Source: Planctomycetia bacterium
GTDB taxonomy: Bacteria > Planctomycetota > Planctomycetia > Pirellulales > S012-138
NCBI GenBank assembly: GCA_016177915.1
Contig: JACOUI010000356.1
Span: forward strand, 1 to 41,945
Direction of reading: 5' to 3'
DNA: 41,945 nucleotides
Under the pieces are notes generated by a model. It saw only the letters and a list, made by a program, of their open reading frames with translations, was not told the origin of the DNA and did not search any database. The translations under genes were made by a program, and so were the position numbers. Of the stretch, positions 1 through 8,987 are shown piece after piece. The number at the start of each line of letters is the position of its first letter. Position 1 is the first letter of the stretch.

Positions 1-1718
1 AAGAGGGCCTCGGCCGTCATGGGCCGCGACGTGCGCTCCCCCTCGCGGTAGCTCGCCAGGCCGCCCTGCTTGCCGGACGCGACGCTCAAGAGGAACCGCT
101 GCATCCCCTCGCGCGACCACTGCGGGATTTCGACGCCCGCCAGCTCGCCGCTCTTGAGCGCCATAAGCTGCCAGCCGAGCTGGCTGGTATCGCCGCGCGC
201 GTCGCCGGGTTGATAGCGCCAGCCGCCGTTTCGCGGGTGCTGCGCCGAGATCGTGTAGGCCAGCGCGCGGCGCAGGGGACGCTCCAGGGCCGGGTCGTGC
301 GTCAGGCCGTAGGCTTCGGCCAGGGCCAACGCGGCCATGCCGTGGCAGTACATGGCCGCGAACGTGTCGGCGTTGCCTGAGAGATTTCCATCGCGGGCCT
401 GGATGCGGATCAGGTACTCGAGTCCGGTGCGGACGGTCGGCTGGTAGTCGCCCTCCAGGTGCGTGTGACCGCCGCCGAGAAAAGCCAGGAGCGCCAGGCC
501 CGTGATGCCTGAGTCGGCGCGGGCGCCTGCGCCCTGCCGGTCCTGGCCGTCGACGCGCTTCTCGCGGCCGGCGCCGTGTCGGCGGGCGTCCCAATGGCCG
601 GCCTCGTCCTGGTTGTCGGCCAGCCATTTCAGGGCGGCCTTGACGGCGGTTTCAGTCTCTGGCGATCCGCCGCTTTGCTCGGCGACGGACTGCTTGTCCT
701 GCGCGACGCGAAGCTTGTAGGGTTCCGGGACGTTCTCTCGCGCACGCGCAGTGTTTTGCGACGGCGGCTCCAATAAGCCGGCGGGATCGGGCTGATTTTC
801 CGCCGCAGCGCCGCCGGCGCCTTGGCGCGTCGGTGCGGCCGCGGAGGAATCGTCGGGGTGGCGGATCGTGGTCGCCGGATTGGGCACCCCCGCCGCCGTC
901 GAGCCGTCGTCGCCTTCGGTCCGCATCGCCCGCCGGGATTGCGGCGCCGGCGGATCGACCGGCTGGAGGACCGGCCGCTCGATCGCCGGCATGAGCTGCG
1001 GATCGGAAAGCCGCGGCACGGGGCTGGTGTCCTCGACCAGCGGCGAGGGCAGCCCGATCGACTGCGCCGAGCGCGACGGCGCGTCGCCGGCGGAATTGTC
1101 GGGGCGGCGTAGAACGGGCGCGCCGGGCGTCCGCTGCGCAAGGTCGTCCTGGCGCTTCGGCGCAGGCGCCTCGATCTCCTGCGGCGACGAGGCGATCTTC
1201 GGCGACGGCGTTTCACGCCCGGCGATCTTGTCGGGCGGCAAGGGCGCCGCGGCCGATGGGTCCGCGTCGATCGGCCGCAGCGACTGCGCGTCGGGCCGCA
1301 GGACGTCGGGAGCGGCGCGCTGGGGCGCTGCGTCGTCGGCCACCGGCGGCGGCGACTGCGCGGTCGCCGCAGCCGTCGATTCCGGCGTCGATTCGCTTGG
1401 AAACTGTTCCCAGGGGCGCGCGGGGCGCAAGTCGTCCGGCTCGGCCTCGTCCGCCAGGTCGTCCTCGACGATCTGCACGCGCATGCTCAGGTCGCCGCTG
1501 CGCGGCGGCCCGGGCGTGAACGTCAGCTTGACCGTCGCGGCGTAGCCCACGAGGATCGCGTGCGCCAGTAGCGACAGCGCTACGCACTTCCGCAGCGGCC
1601 GCTCCCGCCCCCACGACGTGCGCATCAGCACCAAGAGCGCAATCGTGATCCCCGTCAGGCCGATCCACAGGATCGCCAGGCCAGGGTGGTGAATCAGGGT
1701 GTCAAGCAGCCGCTCCAT
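1..1718 (-). CDS. TonB-like membrane anchor with C-terminal squalene-cyclase-type repeats (partial, C-terminus outside window)
   Basis: About 572 codons are visible before the window edge; the C-terminus is missing. The ATG at 1718 lies three bases after the exbD stop. The protein starts with two hydrophobic segments (residues about 13-32 and 45-63). The second contains Ser49-x-x-x-His53, the same spacing as the functional Ser/His pair in the TonB transmembrane helix. A Pro/Ala-rich linker of some 280 residues follows, then from about residue 354 an alpha-helical repeat region with QW-type motifs (QDEAGHW, QHPRNGGW) as in squalene cyclase and prenyltransferase toroids. I see no DxDD catalytic motif in the visible part. 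Being last in the exbB-exbD cluster suggests it is the protein energised by ExbBD in the periplasm. The TonB-like reading is inference; the repeat fold is more certain. A planctomycete prenyltransferase-repeat protein of unknown role is the cautious label. Confidence 0.8.
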   Translation of the reverse strand, partial: MERLLDTLIHHPGLAILWIGLTGITIALLVLMRTSWGRERPLRKCVALSLLAHAILVGYAATVKLTFTPGPPRSGDLSMRVQIVEDDLADEAEPDDLRPARPWEQFPSESTPESTAAATAQSPPPVADDAAPQRAAPDVLRPDAQSLRPIDADPSAAAPLPPDKIAGRETPSPKIASSPQEIEAPAPKRQDDLAQRTPGAPVLRRPDNSAGDAPSRSAQSIGLPSPLVEDTSPVPRLSDPQLMPAIERPVLQPVDPPAPQSRRAMRTEGDDGSTAAGVPNPATTIRHPDDSSAAAPTRQGAGGAAAENQPDPAGLLEPPSQNTARARENVPEPYKLRVAQDKQSVAEQSGGSPETETAVKAALKWLADNQDEAGHWDARRHGAGREKRVDGQDRQGAGARADSGITGLALLAFLGGGHTHLEGDYQPTVRTGLEYLIRIQARDGNLSGNADTFAAMYCHGMAALALAEAYGLTHDPALERPLRRALAYTISAQHPRNGGWRYQPGDARGDTSQLGWQLMALKSGELAGVEIPQWSREGMQRFLLSVASGKQGGLASYREGERTSRPMTAEAL

Positions 1719-1721
1719 CAG

Positions 1722-2153
1722 TTACCTCGCGCGCGTCGAAGCGCCGCGTGCAATCTGGACCGTGATCCCCAGCTCCTCGATGCCGGCTTGCTTGCAGGCG
1801 TTGAGGGCCTCGGCCACGTGCTGAAACGCGCCCGAGGCGTCGCCGCGGACGACCACGCCCAGGCCAGGGTATTCCTCGCGGGCCTTCTTCAACCGGCCGA
1901 CGAGCTGGTCGAGCGTCACTTCCTGCCGGTCCAGCAGGATCGTGCCGTCGCGGGTGACGTTGACGACGCGCCGGGCGGGCGGGGCGGTCATCGCGCCCCC
2001 TTCGCGCACGGTGGGCACTTTGAGGTCGATCCGGTTCTCCCACTGGGCGAACGTCGTGCTGACCATGAAGAACAGCACCATCAAAAACACCACGTCCAAC
2101 AGCGACGTGAGGTTGATTTCCGGGCGCTCGTCGAAGGAAGTTCTGAGCGGCAT
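1722..2153 (-). CDS. exbD: ExbD/TolR family biopolymer transport protein
   Basis: This 143-aa protein has the ExbD layout: a short cytoplasmic N-terminus, one transmembrane helix (about residues 15-36) and a periplasmic domain. The helix carries the family's essential proton-carrying aspartate at Asp20 (motif LTSLLDVVFLMVLFF). ExbD/TolR dimers sit inside an ExbB/TolQ pentamer and use the proton motive force to move a partner that spans the periplasm. The gene lies 47 bases after exbB and 3 bases before the TonB-like gene, so the three are almost certainly co-transcribed. Length is normal for the family. Sequence alone does not tell ExbD from TolR; no tolA, tolB or pal is in view, so I prefer ExbD-like. 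Confidence 0.93.
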   Translation of the reverse strand: MPLRTSFDERPEINLTSLLDVVFLMVLFFMVSTTFAQWENRIDLKVPTVREGGAMTAPPARRVVNVTRDGTILLDRQEVTLDQLVGRLKKAREEYPGLGVVVRGDASGAFQHVAEALNACKQAGIEELGITVQIARGASTRAR

Positions 2154-2200
2154 GGCGGTCTCATTCGGCTTTCAGAAGGCGGGACCGGTCACAAAGAACG

Positions 2201-3031
2201 TTACGCGGCCTTTTCCATGCGGCGCGAGTGACGCTGCGACGATTCGGGCAGCGCGTCGTGGGCGATGTTCTGCACGACCTCCTCCCCCAGGGCGTCGATC
2301 TCCGCGATCCGCCGGTCCACCACGCTGGCGAAAAACGCGGAGAAAAGGTACGCGGGCACGGCCACGGTCAGTCCGCCGGCCGTCGTCAACAGCGCCTGGG
2401 CGATCCCGCCCGCCAGCAGCTCCTGGCGGCCCATCGCGTCGGCGTGCGCGATCACGTTGAAGGCCTCGATCATGCCGAAGACCGTGCCCATCAGCCCCAA
2501 CAGCGGGCTGATGGTGGCGATGGCGCCGACGGCGCGGAGGTTTTTGCGGAGTTTGCTGGTGACACGCTCGCCGGCGTCGATCATGGCTTGCTCGACCTCC
2601 ACCGACGACTTCCCCCACTTCCGCACGGCCCCGGCAAAGACCTTGGCCACGGGGCTGTCGTTTTCCTCGCACAATTTCAGGGCCTTGGCCGCGTCGAGCT
2701 GCCCCTGGCGAAGCTGGTGCAGGAAGCGCTTGACGAAGGGGCGCGGAATGATCGACCCCCGCCGCAGCGCGATAAACCGCTCGAAGACAAACACCAACAG
2801 CAGGAACGAGCAGAAGATGATCGGGTACATGAGGATCCCGCCGCTCTGGATGATCTGGAGCAGGTTGCGGTCGGGGATGGTGGCGCCTTCGCTTTCGGCA
2901 GCGGCGTCGGCCGCAGGCTGGGAGGCTGCGCCGCCCGACTGGGCGCGGGCCGGCCACGTTGCGGTCGCCGGCGCCAAGAGCAACAGGGCGGCGACGATCA
3001 GCAGAACTCGTCGAACGGGGATCGCTTTCAT
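2201..3031 (-). CDS. exbB: MotA/TolQ/ExbB proton channel family protein with signal peptide
   Basis: A protein of 276 aa. Residues 1-30 form a signal peptide (positively charged start, Leu/Ala-rich core, A-rich cleavage zone), followed by a short periplasmic extension. The first channel helix is at about 66-86, and the paired helices are at about 165-192 and 208-237. Conserved family motifs are visible: SPLLGLMGTVFGMI in the second helix and LLTTAGGLTVAVPAY in the third. A longer open frame exists upstream, but the ATG at 3031 has a GAAGGA ribosome site about nine bases ahead and gives the signal peptide, so it is chosen. An N-terminal periplasmic extension on ExbB is common in planctomycetes. 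It forms the proton-driven motor with the adjacent ExbD and presumably acts on the TonB-like protein downstream. Confidence 0.92.
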   Translation of the reverse strand: MKAIPVRRVLLIVAALLLLAPATATWPARAQSGGAASQPAADAAAESEGATIPDRNLLQIIQSGGILMYPIIFCSFLLLVFVFERFIALRRGSIIPRPFVKRFLHQLRQGQLDAAKALKLCEENDSPVAKVFAGAVRKWGKSSVEVEQAMIDAGERVTSKLRKNLRAVGAIATISPLLGLMGTVFGMIEAFNVIAHADAMGRQELLAGGIAQALLTTAGGLTVAVPAYLFSAFFASVVDRRIAEIDALGEEVVQNIAHDALPESSQRHSRRMEKAA

Positions 3032-3129
3032 AGCGCACGTTCCTTCTTTCATCCGCCGCGGCGGCGGTTCGTTTCCGACAACAGGGCTTCGTTTCTCGGG
3101 CTTCGTTTCTTTGAGATGGTTCCATCCGT

Positions 3130-6100
3130 TCAGGGCTTGCGCGTCGTTCGGGCGGGAGTGCGCGTCGATCGCAGCCGCTCTTCGGCCTCGGGGCGGTATT
3201 GCGTGCCTGCAAACTCCTTGACGATCCGCTCGTACAGCCCCTTGGCCTGCGCCGGCCGCTGGAGCTGTTCGTAGCACTTGGCGGCTTGCAGGAGCGCCGC
3301 GGCCTGCCACTGCGGATAGTCGAAAAGCGGCTCCACGCGCAGGTAGGCCCGGAGGGCCGCCTCGTAGTCGCGCTGATGAAAGTACGTCTCGCCGATCATC
3401 CACTGCGCCATCGCGGCGGTTTCGGTCTTGCCGTCCTGGACGGAACGCAGCACGCGCTCGTAGGCCTCGCGCGCTTCGCGGAACCGGCCCAGGCCGGCCA
3501 GCGAACGGCCCACCACGTAATCGGCCTCGTGTTGCTGGTCGAATCCGGGGTAGTCGCGGGCGATCGGCTCCGCCGCGGCGAGCGCGTCTTCCCAGCGCGA
3601 AAGCTGCGCGAGGGTCTGCGCTTCGCGCAGAGGGATGACGGCCGTCCACGGCTCCGCGGACGCGGGAAGCTGCCTTCTCAGCCCGGCGAATTTCAAGGCG
3701 GCGGCGTCGAACTTCCGCTGACGATACGCCGCCTCGGCGATCCAGTAGCGCGCCCGTAGGGCGAGCGCGGCGTCCCTGTCATCGCGGGCGAGCGGTTCCA
3801 TGTGGGCGGCGGCCCTCTCCCAGTCGTTCTGCGCCGCCGCGACCCGGCCCAGCAGGAACCTCGCGTGCGGCACGAGTTCGTTGTCGGGGTGCCGTGAAAC
3901 GACCTCGTCCGACAATCGCTGGCAGGCCGGGAAATCACCCGACTCGAGCGCCGCTTCCGCCAGGCGGTAGGTCGCGTCGGGCCAGTAGCGGCCGTGCGGA
4001 TGCCGGTCGTGAATTTCCTCGAAGCGGGCCAGACCGTCCGCCTTCCGGCCAAGATCGACGAGCGCCCAGGCCCATTGATAGAGGACCGCGTCGCGCTCGT
4101 GGTCGTCGGGGAACCGCTCGTCGAGCTGCCGGCAAAGCCGTTCGGCCTGCTGGTGGCGGCCGAGTTTGGCGTTCAGTCGGGCGGCCGCAAACAGCGCCTG
4201 CGGCTGCTCGCGCGGCGTGCCTCGCTGGATTGCCAGATCGTACATGGCCAGCGCCGCGTCGTGCTGCTCAAGCTGCTGCAGGATGTGTCCACGGGCCAGG
4301 GCCGCTTCGCCGACGAGCGGGCTATTCGGGTAGCGTGCCAGAAGCTGGGCAAATTCCGCGGCGGCATCCTCCTGTTGAGCCTTTTGCATCTTGGACCAAC
4401 CCAGGCCGGACAGGGCGCGTGCGGAAACGTCGTCTGCCGCGGCGGTCTTGGTCAGCGATTCGTACAGTTCGGCGGCCCAGGCGTAGTCGCCTTGCTGGTA
4501 GACTTCGTCCGCCAGGCGGAGCGTGGCCGTCCGCGTCTGTTGAGTGGAACCGTGGCGGCGCAGCAGCTCGTCGTGGACGCCGCGGGCCTCGTCCAGCTTG
4601 TGCGTGCGCGCCAGACAATAGCAAAGCTCGCTTTTGCAGGTGGCGGCGCGCGGGCCGTCGGGCAGTTCGGCCAGGTAGTCGCGCAGGGGGACGATGGCCT
4701 CGTCGAATCGTCCCAAAAGCACGAGCGCCGAGGAGCGCACCACCTGCGCATCGGCCCGCAACGTCCCCGCGGCCTCGGCCAGCACCGCGTCGGCGGCGCG
4801 GAGGGCCTCCGTGCCGCGCTGCTCGCCCACGTAGGCCACCGCCAGGAGATACAGATCGGCCCGTGCCAGCGGGTCGTCCTTGTCCGATTTTTCTGTAAGC
4901 GGTTCGAGGATCAGCCGGGCTTGCGTGTGCAGGTTGCGTTCCGTGAGCGACCGCGCCAGCGCCCGGAGGGCGTGCTTGTGAACGATGGTGCCGGAGAATT
5001 CCTTCTCGATCCTGTCGGCCAGCGCGTCGACCTCAGCGTGCTGACCTTGCGCCAGCGCCGCGCGGAGCTTGCAAAGCAGCGCGTCGTCGTGCCAGGGTCC
5101 GACCGGCCGCGCCAGGAGCCGCTCGAGAAGCGCGATCGCCTCGGCGTGCCGGCCTGCGCGGCGGGCCGAGTCGCCGGCGTGAAAGAGCAGGGCCTCGGCC
5201 AGCTCGTGGCGGTCATGTTTTTCGGCCGCCTCGGCGAGGACGCGCTCCGCGGCGGCAAAATCGCCGCGGGACTTCGCCGACAGCCCCAGCCAATACGCCG
5301 CCTCGGCGCCCTGCTGCGGATGATCGACCAGCGCCGCCAAGAGTTGTTCGGCCTTCTCGAATTGCCGAAGTTGGACCAGCGTCTTGGCCTGGCCTAAACG
5401 CCCCGCGTCGCGCCAGTGATTGTTGCGGGCGGAGTGCGCCAGCGCGGCGAACTTCTCCTCCGCCGCGCGGTAGTCGGCCGTGGAATACTTGAGCGATCCC
5501 AGGTAATAGCCGGCCATTTCGGCGGCGGGGCTGGCTCGCTTGTCGGCCACGGCGACCAGCAGCAATTCAGCCTCCTCGGCCCGCCCTCGCTTCTCTAGCG
5601 CCCGCGCCAGGCCGACGCGGCACTCGTCCTGGCGGGGCCCGTCGGGCCAGGCCGACAGGGCGTCGCGGTAGAGCGTTTCGGCGGCGGCCGCGTCGCCGTC
5701 GTCGAGTTCCATTTCAGCGAGTGCCGGCAGCACGTAGGCGTTGAGCGCGTCGCGGGGATACTTGGCGCGGAACTCCAGCAAGTCGCGCTTCGCCGCGGCG
5801 TGGTCTCCTTCCAGGTAGCCGATCTCGCCGATACGGAACAGCGCTTGCCGCGCGTGGCGGCTCTCCGGGTAATCGCGCAGCAGCCGAGCGTAGCGGTCGC
5901 GGGCCTCCGGCAGTTTCTCGGTCTGCACCAGCGACTCGGCCAGGAAGAAGTGGGCGTCGGCCTCATGGGCGTGTTTCGGGAAGCGATCGAGGAATGCCGA
6001 GAACGCCTCCGCCGCCAGGTCCCACCGCCCGCGCGCGTAGTGTCCGGCGGCGACGGCGTACTCGTCCTGCGGCTCATCCGCGGCCGCGGAGAGCGCCAGC

Positions 6101-6150
6101 AGTGCGGCGAGGCACGCCGCCAGGGCGGATGTGGCTGGCCTGGTGATCAT
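3130..6150 (-). CDS. Exported tetratricopeptide repeat protein, 1006 aa
   Basis: The predicted protein has a signal peptide (residues 1-24, ending SAAADE) followed almost to the end by TPR units, many recognisable from repeated patterns of the form A..Y..G.Y..A...F. About 20 or more repeats fit in the length. There is no transmembrane helix after the signal, so it is probably soluble in the periplasm or attached through partners. The open frame extends 129 codons upstream, but that part is Arg/Pro-rich read-through. The ATG at 6150 gives the signal peptide, although no strong ribosome site precedes it. It is the first gene of the cluster with exbB, exbD and the TonB-like gene, about 98 bases ahead of exbB. 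YbgF/CpoB (a TPR protein working with Tol-Pal) is a loose functional analogue by position, but it is far smaller. Confidence 0.85.
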   Translation of the reverse strand: MITRPATSALAACLAALLALSAAADEPQDEYAVAAGHYARGRWDLAAEAFSAFLDRFPKHAHEADAHFFLAESLVQTEKLPEARDRYARLLRDYPESRHARQALFRIGEIGYLEGDHAAAKRDLLEFRAKYPRDALNAYVLPALAEMELDDGDAAAAETLYRDALSAWPDGPRQDECRVGLARALEKRGRAEEAELLLVAVADKRASPAAEMAGYYLGSLKYSTADYRAAEEKFAALAHSARNNHWRDAGRLGQAKTLVQLRQFEKAEQLLAALVDHPQQGAEAAYWLGLSAKSRGDFAAAERVLAEAAEKHDRHELAEALLFHAGDSARRAGRHAEAIALLERLLARPVGPWHDDALLCKLRAALAQGQHAEVDALADRIEKEFSGTIVHKHALRALARSLTERNLHTQARLILEPLTEKSDKDDPLARADLYLLAVAYVGEQRGTEALRAADAVLAEAAGTLRADAQVVRSSALVLLGRFDEAIVPLRDYLAELPDGPRAATCKSELCYCLARTHKLDEARGVHDELLRRHGSTQQTRTATLRLADEVYQQGDYAWAAELYESLTKTAAADDVSARALSGLGWSKMQKAQQEDAAAEFAQLLARYPNSPLVGEAALARGHILQQLEQHDAALAMYDLAIQRGTPREQPQALFAAARLNAKLGRHQQAERLCRQLDERFPDDHERDAVLYQWAWALVDLGRKADGLARFEEIHDRHPHGRYWPDATYRLAEAALESGDFPACQRLSDEVVSRHPDNELVPHARFLLGRVAAAQNDWERAAAHMEPLARDDRDAALALRARYWIAEAAYRQRKFDAAALKFAGLRRQLPASAEPWTAVIPLREAQTLAQLSRWEDALAAAEPIARDYPGFDQQHEADYVVGRSLAGLGRFREAREAYERVLRSVQDGKTETAAMAQWMIGETYFHQRDYEAALRAYLRVEPLFDYPQWQAAALLQAAKCYEQLQRPAQAKGLYERIVKEFAGTQYRPEAEERLRSTRTPARTTRKP

Positions 6151-6740
6151 GGGGGTCGATGTCCGTATCGCGCGTCTCCCGCGTCCGTGCGGGAGCGCCT
6201 GCGAAGAGTCCGGTTCCCACGCGAGAAGCCGACGACTCTCACAGGCCCGCTGGCGGCCGTGCTGCCGGCGCGGCGCGTGCCCACGTTGGACCCGCCGCCG
6301 TGCCGCCGTTTTCGGTTCGACTGGCCTGGGCCGCGGCGAGTCGATCCGGTCCGGACCCCGCGATCTGGCGGGGAGAGGGGCAAGCCAAGGCGTGCATCGA
6401 TCCGTCCCGTCGGCTCCGGCAAGTACAGGCCGCCGCATTATCGTTATCGTCCCCGACGCCTTGACGGGCTGAAGGATGCCGGGGCGACATCGTGCGCGGC
6501 AGGCTGCTAGCAAGCCCGAATGCTTGAAGATGTGCAAGACGCGGCGACCTTAGGGGCGCGTGGCGGCGTGCGGCGAGTGGGCCGGCAGGCCACGGCGTCG
6601 ACCGTTTACGTTTGGCCCGCGGTGCGGTTAAATTAAGGGAGGGAGCCGCCGTCCGGCCCTCGGGTTGTCCTCGACTTTGTCGTCGGCTTGGGCACGCCCG
6701 GGGCGTGTCGAAGGCGGTCCGCCCTGCCGGACGCACTGAC
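6151..6740. other. 590-base divergent intergenic region with no supported gene
   Basis: This gap separates the leftward TPR gene from the rightward DUF1559 gene. Open frames here are Arg/Pro/Gly-rich and overlap on both strands, as expected of random GC-rich DNA. No homology, RNA structure or repeat was recognised. It must hold the promoters of both neighbours; one candidate for the rightward gene is listed separately. Confidence 0.5.
6605..6633 (+). promoter_or_regulatory. Candidate sigma-70-type promoter for the DUF1559 gene
   Basis: TTTACG (6605-6610) and TTAAAT (6628-6633) are separated by 17 bases, about 108 bases ahead of the ATG at 6741. It is one of the few A+T-rich spots in the gap. 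The match to consensus is only partial, so this is a suggestion. Confidence 0.3.
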
Positions 6741-7628
6741 ATGGCCCTGGCCTTCACCTGCCCTCACTGCGGCTCGCAGACCGAAGTCGCCGACGACTTC
6801 GCCGGCAAGACGGGACCGTGCGCCTTCTGTGGGCGGCGGGTGACGGTCCCGCTGGCGACGGCGGCGGCCGCCGTGCCCGTCGAACCGCCCGTCGTCCGCA
6901 CGTCGCGCCGGCTCTTGGGCTGTCTCGTCACGGTGGCGTGCGTGGTGGTCGTCGGCGTGTGCCTCATTACGGTCGTGCCGTTCATCGGGCCCTATTTCCA
7001 ATCCGCGCAGCGCAAGACCCAGCAGAACCAGGCGAAGGACGGCGTGAGGCAAATCGCCGAGGCCCTCATCCGGTATCACCAGGACCACGCCGAGTTTCCG
7101 CCGGCCTACACCGTCGACGCCAAGGGCAAGCGGCTCCATAGTTGGCGCGTGCTGATCCTGCCCTACCTGGGCGAGGGCAACCTGTATTCGCAAATCCGGC
7201 TCAACGAGCCGTGGGACAGCCCGTTCAACCAGCGGTTCCACGCCCAAATGCCCGCCGTGTTTCAGGAAGTCGGCGCCACGCCGGGCGGCAACACCTGCTG
7301 CGTAGCGATCGAGGGGAAGGGCTTTATCTTCGACGGCGCGAAGAAAACGAAGCTCGACGAGATCAAGGACGGGCCGGCCGACACGATCCTGGTGCTGGAG
7401 ATTTCCGGCTCGGACATTCCCTGGATGGAGCCGAAGGACTACACGTCCGCGGACGTCGATTTCACGCCCGGAAACCGCGTGAGCGGATTTGTGGGTTCGT
7501 CGCACTCCAAGGGCGCCTACGCCGGCCTGGCCGACGGGACGGCGAAGCTCGTCAGCGAGGAAATGGACAGCTCGGAATTCAAGGGTCGTCTGACGATTTC
7601 CGGCGGCGAGTCGGAACCGCCGTGGTGA
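6741..7628 (+). CDS. DUF1559-type pseudopilin-like protein with N-terminal zinc ribbon
   Basis: The protein has 295 residues. It begins with a four-cysteine zinc ribbon (Cys7-x2-Cys10 and Cys27-x2-Cys30), then a strongly hydrophobic helix at about residues 58-82. The remainder resembles the DUF1559 (SBP_bac_10) family expanded in planctomycetes: a helix with QNQAKDGVRQIAEALIRYHQ, then W-R-V-L-I-L-P-Y-L and a C-terminal part with S-S-H-S-K-G-A-Y-A-G-L-A-D-G. Most DUF1559 proteins begin with a type IV pilin-like N-methylation signal. Here the cytoplasmic zinc ribbon replaces it, so it is a membrane-anchored variant. The ATG at 6741 is chosen because the ribbon starts there; the open frame upstream lacks meaning. 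Function of the family is not known. Confidence 0.8.
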   Translation: MALAFTCPHCGSQTEVADDFAGKTGPCAFCGRRVTVPLATAAAAVPVEPPVVRTSRRLLGCLVTVACVVVVGVCLITVVPFIGPYFQSAQRKTQQNQAKDGVRQIAEALIRYHQDHAEFPPAYTVDAKGKRLHSWRVLILPYLGEGNLYSQIRLNEPWDSPFNQRFHAQMPAVFQEVGATPGGNTCCVAIEGKGFIFDGAKKTKLDEIKDGPADTILVLEISGSDIPWMEPKDYTSADVDFTPGNRVSGFVGSSHSKGAYAGLADGTAKLVSEEMDSSEFKGRLTISGGESEPPW

Positions 7629-7667
7629 CCGACGTGTCTCCTGTCCCCTGACTCGCTCCCTGCCCCA

Positions 7668-8984
7668 ATGGCTTCCTTCCGCCTGCTGCTGGCCGAGCTT
7701 CGTTTCCGCAAGCTCAACTTCGCGCTGGCCTTGCTGGCCGTCGCGGCCGCCGCGGCGCTCGTGGTCGCCGGGCTGCTGCTCGTCGAGGGCTACCGCCGCG
7801 AGACCGCCGGCCGGCTGGCCGTCATGGAGGCCCAGTCGCACGCGGCCGTCGACGCGCAGACGAAGGAGCTCGCCCTGCTGGACGACGAGACCCGCAAGCT
7901 CATGCTCACGATGGGCTTCAACCTCCTCATCGTCCACAAAGACACGAACATGGCCGACCTTTGGGCCGAGGATTTCGCCGCCAAGGACATGCCGCAGGAG
8001 TACGTCGAGCGCCTGGCGCAATCGAAGGAGCTGGAGCACGTCCGGCACCTCGTGGCCACGCTGCAACAGAAAATCAAATGGCAGGAGCGGACGGTCCTGC
8101 TCGTGGGCTATTTGAAGGAAACGCCGCAAACGCATTTCCAGGACAAAAAACCGATGGGGCACGCGATCGAGCCGGGCACGGTCTTCCTGGGTTACGAGCT
8201 GTGGGCCGGGGCGAAGCTCAAGGCCGGCGACTCGGTCGAGGTGCTTGGAAGGCCGTTTCGCGTCGCCAAGACGTTGCCGGAGCGCGGCAGCAAGGAAGAC
8301 ATCACCCTGGCGATGAACATCGCCGACGCCCAGTCGCTGCTCGGTAAGCCCGGCAAGGTCAATCACATCCTGGCGATCGGCTGCCAGTGCGAGGGGGACC
8401 GCCTGGGCACGATCCGCAAGGAACTGGAGCGGACGCTGCCGGAAACGAAGATCACCGAGCACCAATCGATCGCCCAGGCCCGGGCCGAGCAGCGCGACAA
8501 GGTGGCCGCGACGCGGATTGTGGTCCTCGCCTCGGCAAAGGCCCAGCGCGAGCAGCTCATCGAGCAGCGGTCCGGGATCGAATCGTCGCTCTTCCGGCTG
8601 ACGACGTTCGGCACGCCGTGGGTCATCCTGCTGTGCGGCCTGATCGTGGGGCTTTTGGCGCTCGTCAACGTGCGCGAGCGCCGGCCGGAGATCGGACTGA
8701 TGCGGGCGATCGGCAAAACGTCGCTCTACATCGCCGGGTTGTTCCTGGCGAAGTCGCTGCTATTGGGCCTTGCCGGCGGGGCGATCGGCTACGGCCTGGG
8801 GCTGCTTGTGGCGCGCCTGGTGGGAGCGCAGGTTTACGAGATCAGCGCGGGCAACGTCGCGGCGCCGTTGAGCCTGCTCTTGTGGACGGTCGTCGGCGCT
8901 CCGGTTGTCTGCGCCTTGGCCACGTACCTGCCGACGGTCAGCGCCGTCGCCCAGGACCCGGCCGTGGCGCTGCGGGAAGTGTAG
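7668..8984 (+). CDS. FtsX/MacB-type ABC transporter permease
   Basis: The 438-aa product has the MacB/LolC-type topology: one transmembrane helix near the start (about 16-40), a large extracytoplasmic domain (about 45-305), and three helices at the end (about 315-335, 350-380 and 395-420) forming the FtsX domain. It ends in DPAVALREV, typical of the family. Such permeases work with a cytoplasmic ATPase to push substrates or lipoproteins across the envelope, or to transmit force to the periplasm. No ATPase gene is next to it in this window, so its partner must be encoded elsewhere or upstream paralogues share one. It follows the DUF1559 gene by 39 bases and may be co-transcribed with it. Confidence 0.85.
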   Translation: MASFRLLLAELRFRKLNFALALLAVAAAAALVVAGLLLVEGYRRETAGRLAVMEAQSHAAVDAQTKELALLDDETRKLMLTMGFNLLIVHKDTNMADLWAEDFAAKDMPQEYVERLAQSKELEHVRHLVATLQQKIKWQERTVLLVGYLKETPQTHFQDKKPMGHAIEPGTVFLGYELWAGAKLKAGDSVEVLGRPFRVAKTLPERGSKEDITLAMNIADAQSLLGKPGKVNHILAIGCQCEGDRLGTIRKELERTLPETKITEHQSIAQARAEQRDKVAATRIVVLASAKAQREQLIEQRSGIESSLFRLTTFGTPWVILLCGLIVGLLALVNVRERRPEIGLMRAIGKTSLYIAGLFLAKSLLLGLAGGAIGYGLGLLVARLVGAQVYEISAGNVAAPLSLLLWTVVGAPVVCALATYLPTVSAVAQDPAVALREV

Positions 8985-8987
8985 AAT

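Noticed and set aside
2228-3274. A 348-codon plus-strand frame opposite exbB
   Set aside because: It lies over exbB and the gap before it, with His/Asp/Arg-rich shadow composition and no motifs.
6151-6537. 129-codon N-terminal extension of the TPR gene
   Set aside because: Extension is Arg/Pro-rich without pattern, whereas the ATG at 6150 begins a clear signal peptide.
6633-8465. A 610-codon open frame on the minus strand opposite the DUF1559 and permease genes
   Set aside because: It mirrors two well-supported plus-strand genes, is rich in Arg/Gly/Leu/Val without recognisable motifs, and ends in the intergenic gap. Long antisense frames are normal at this GC content.
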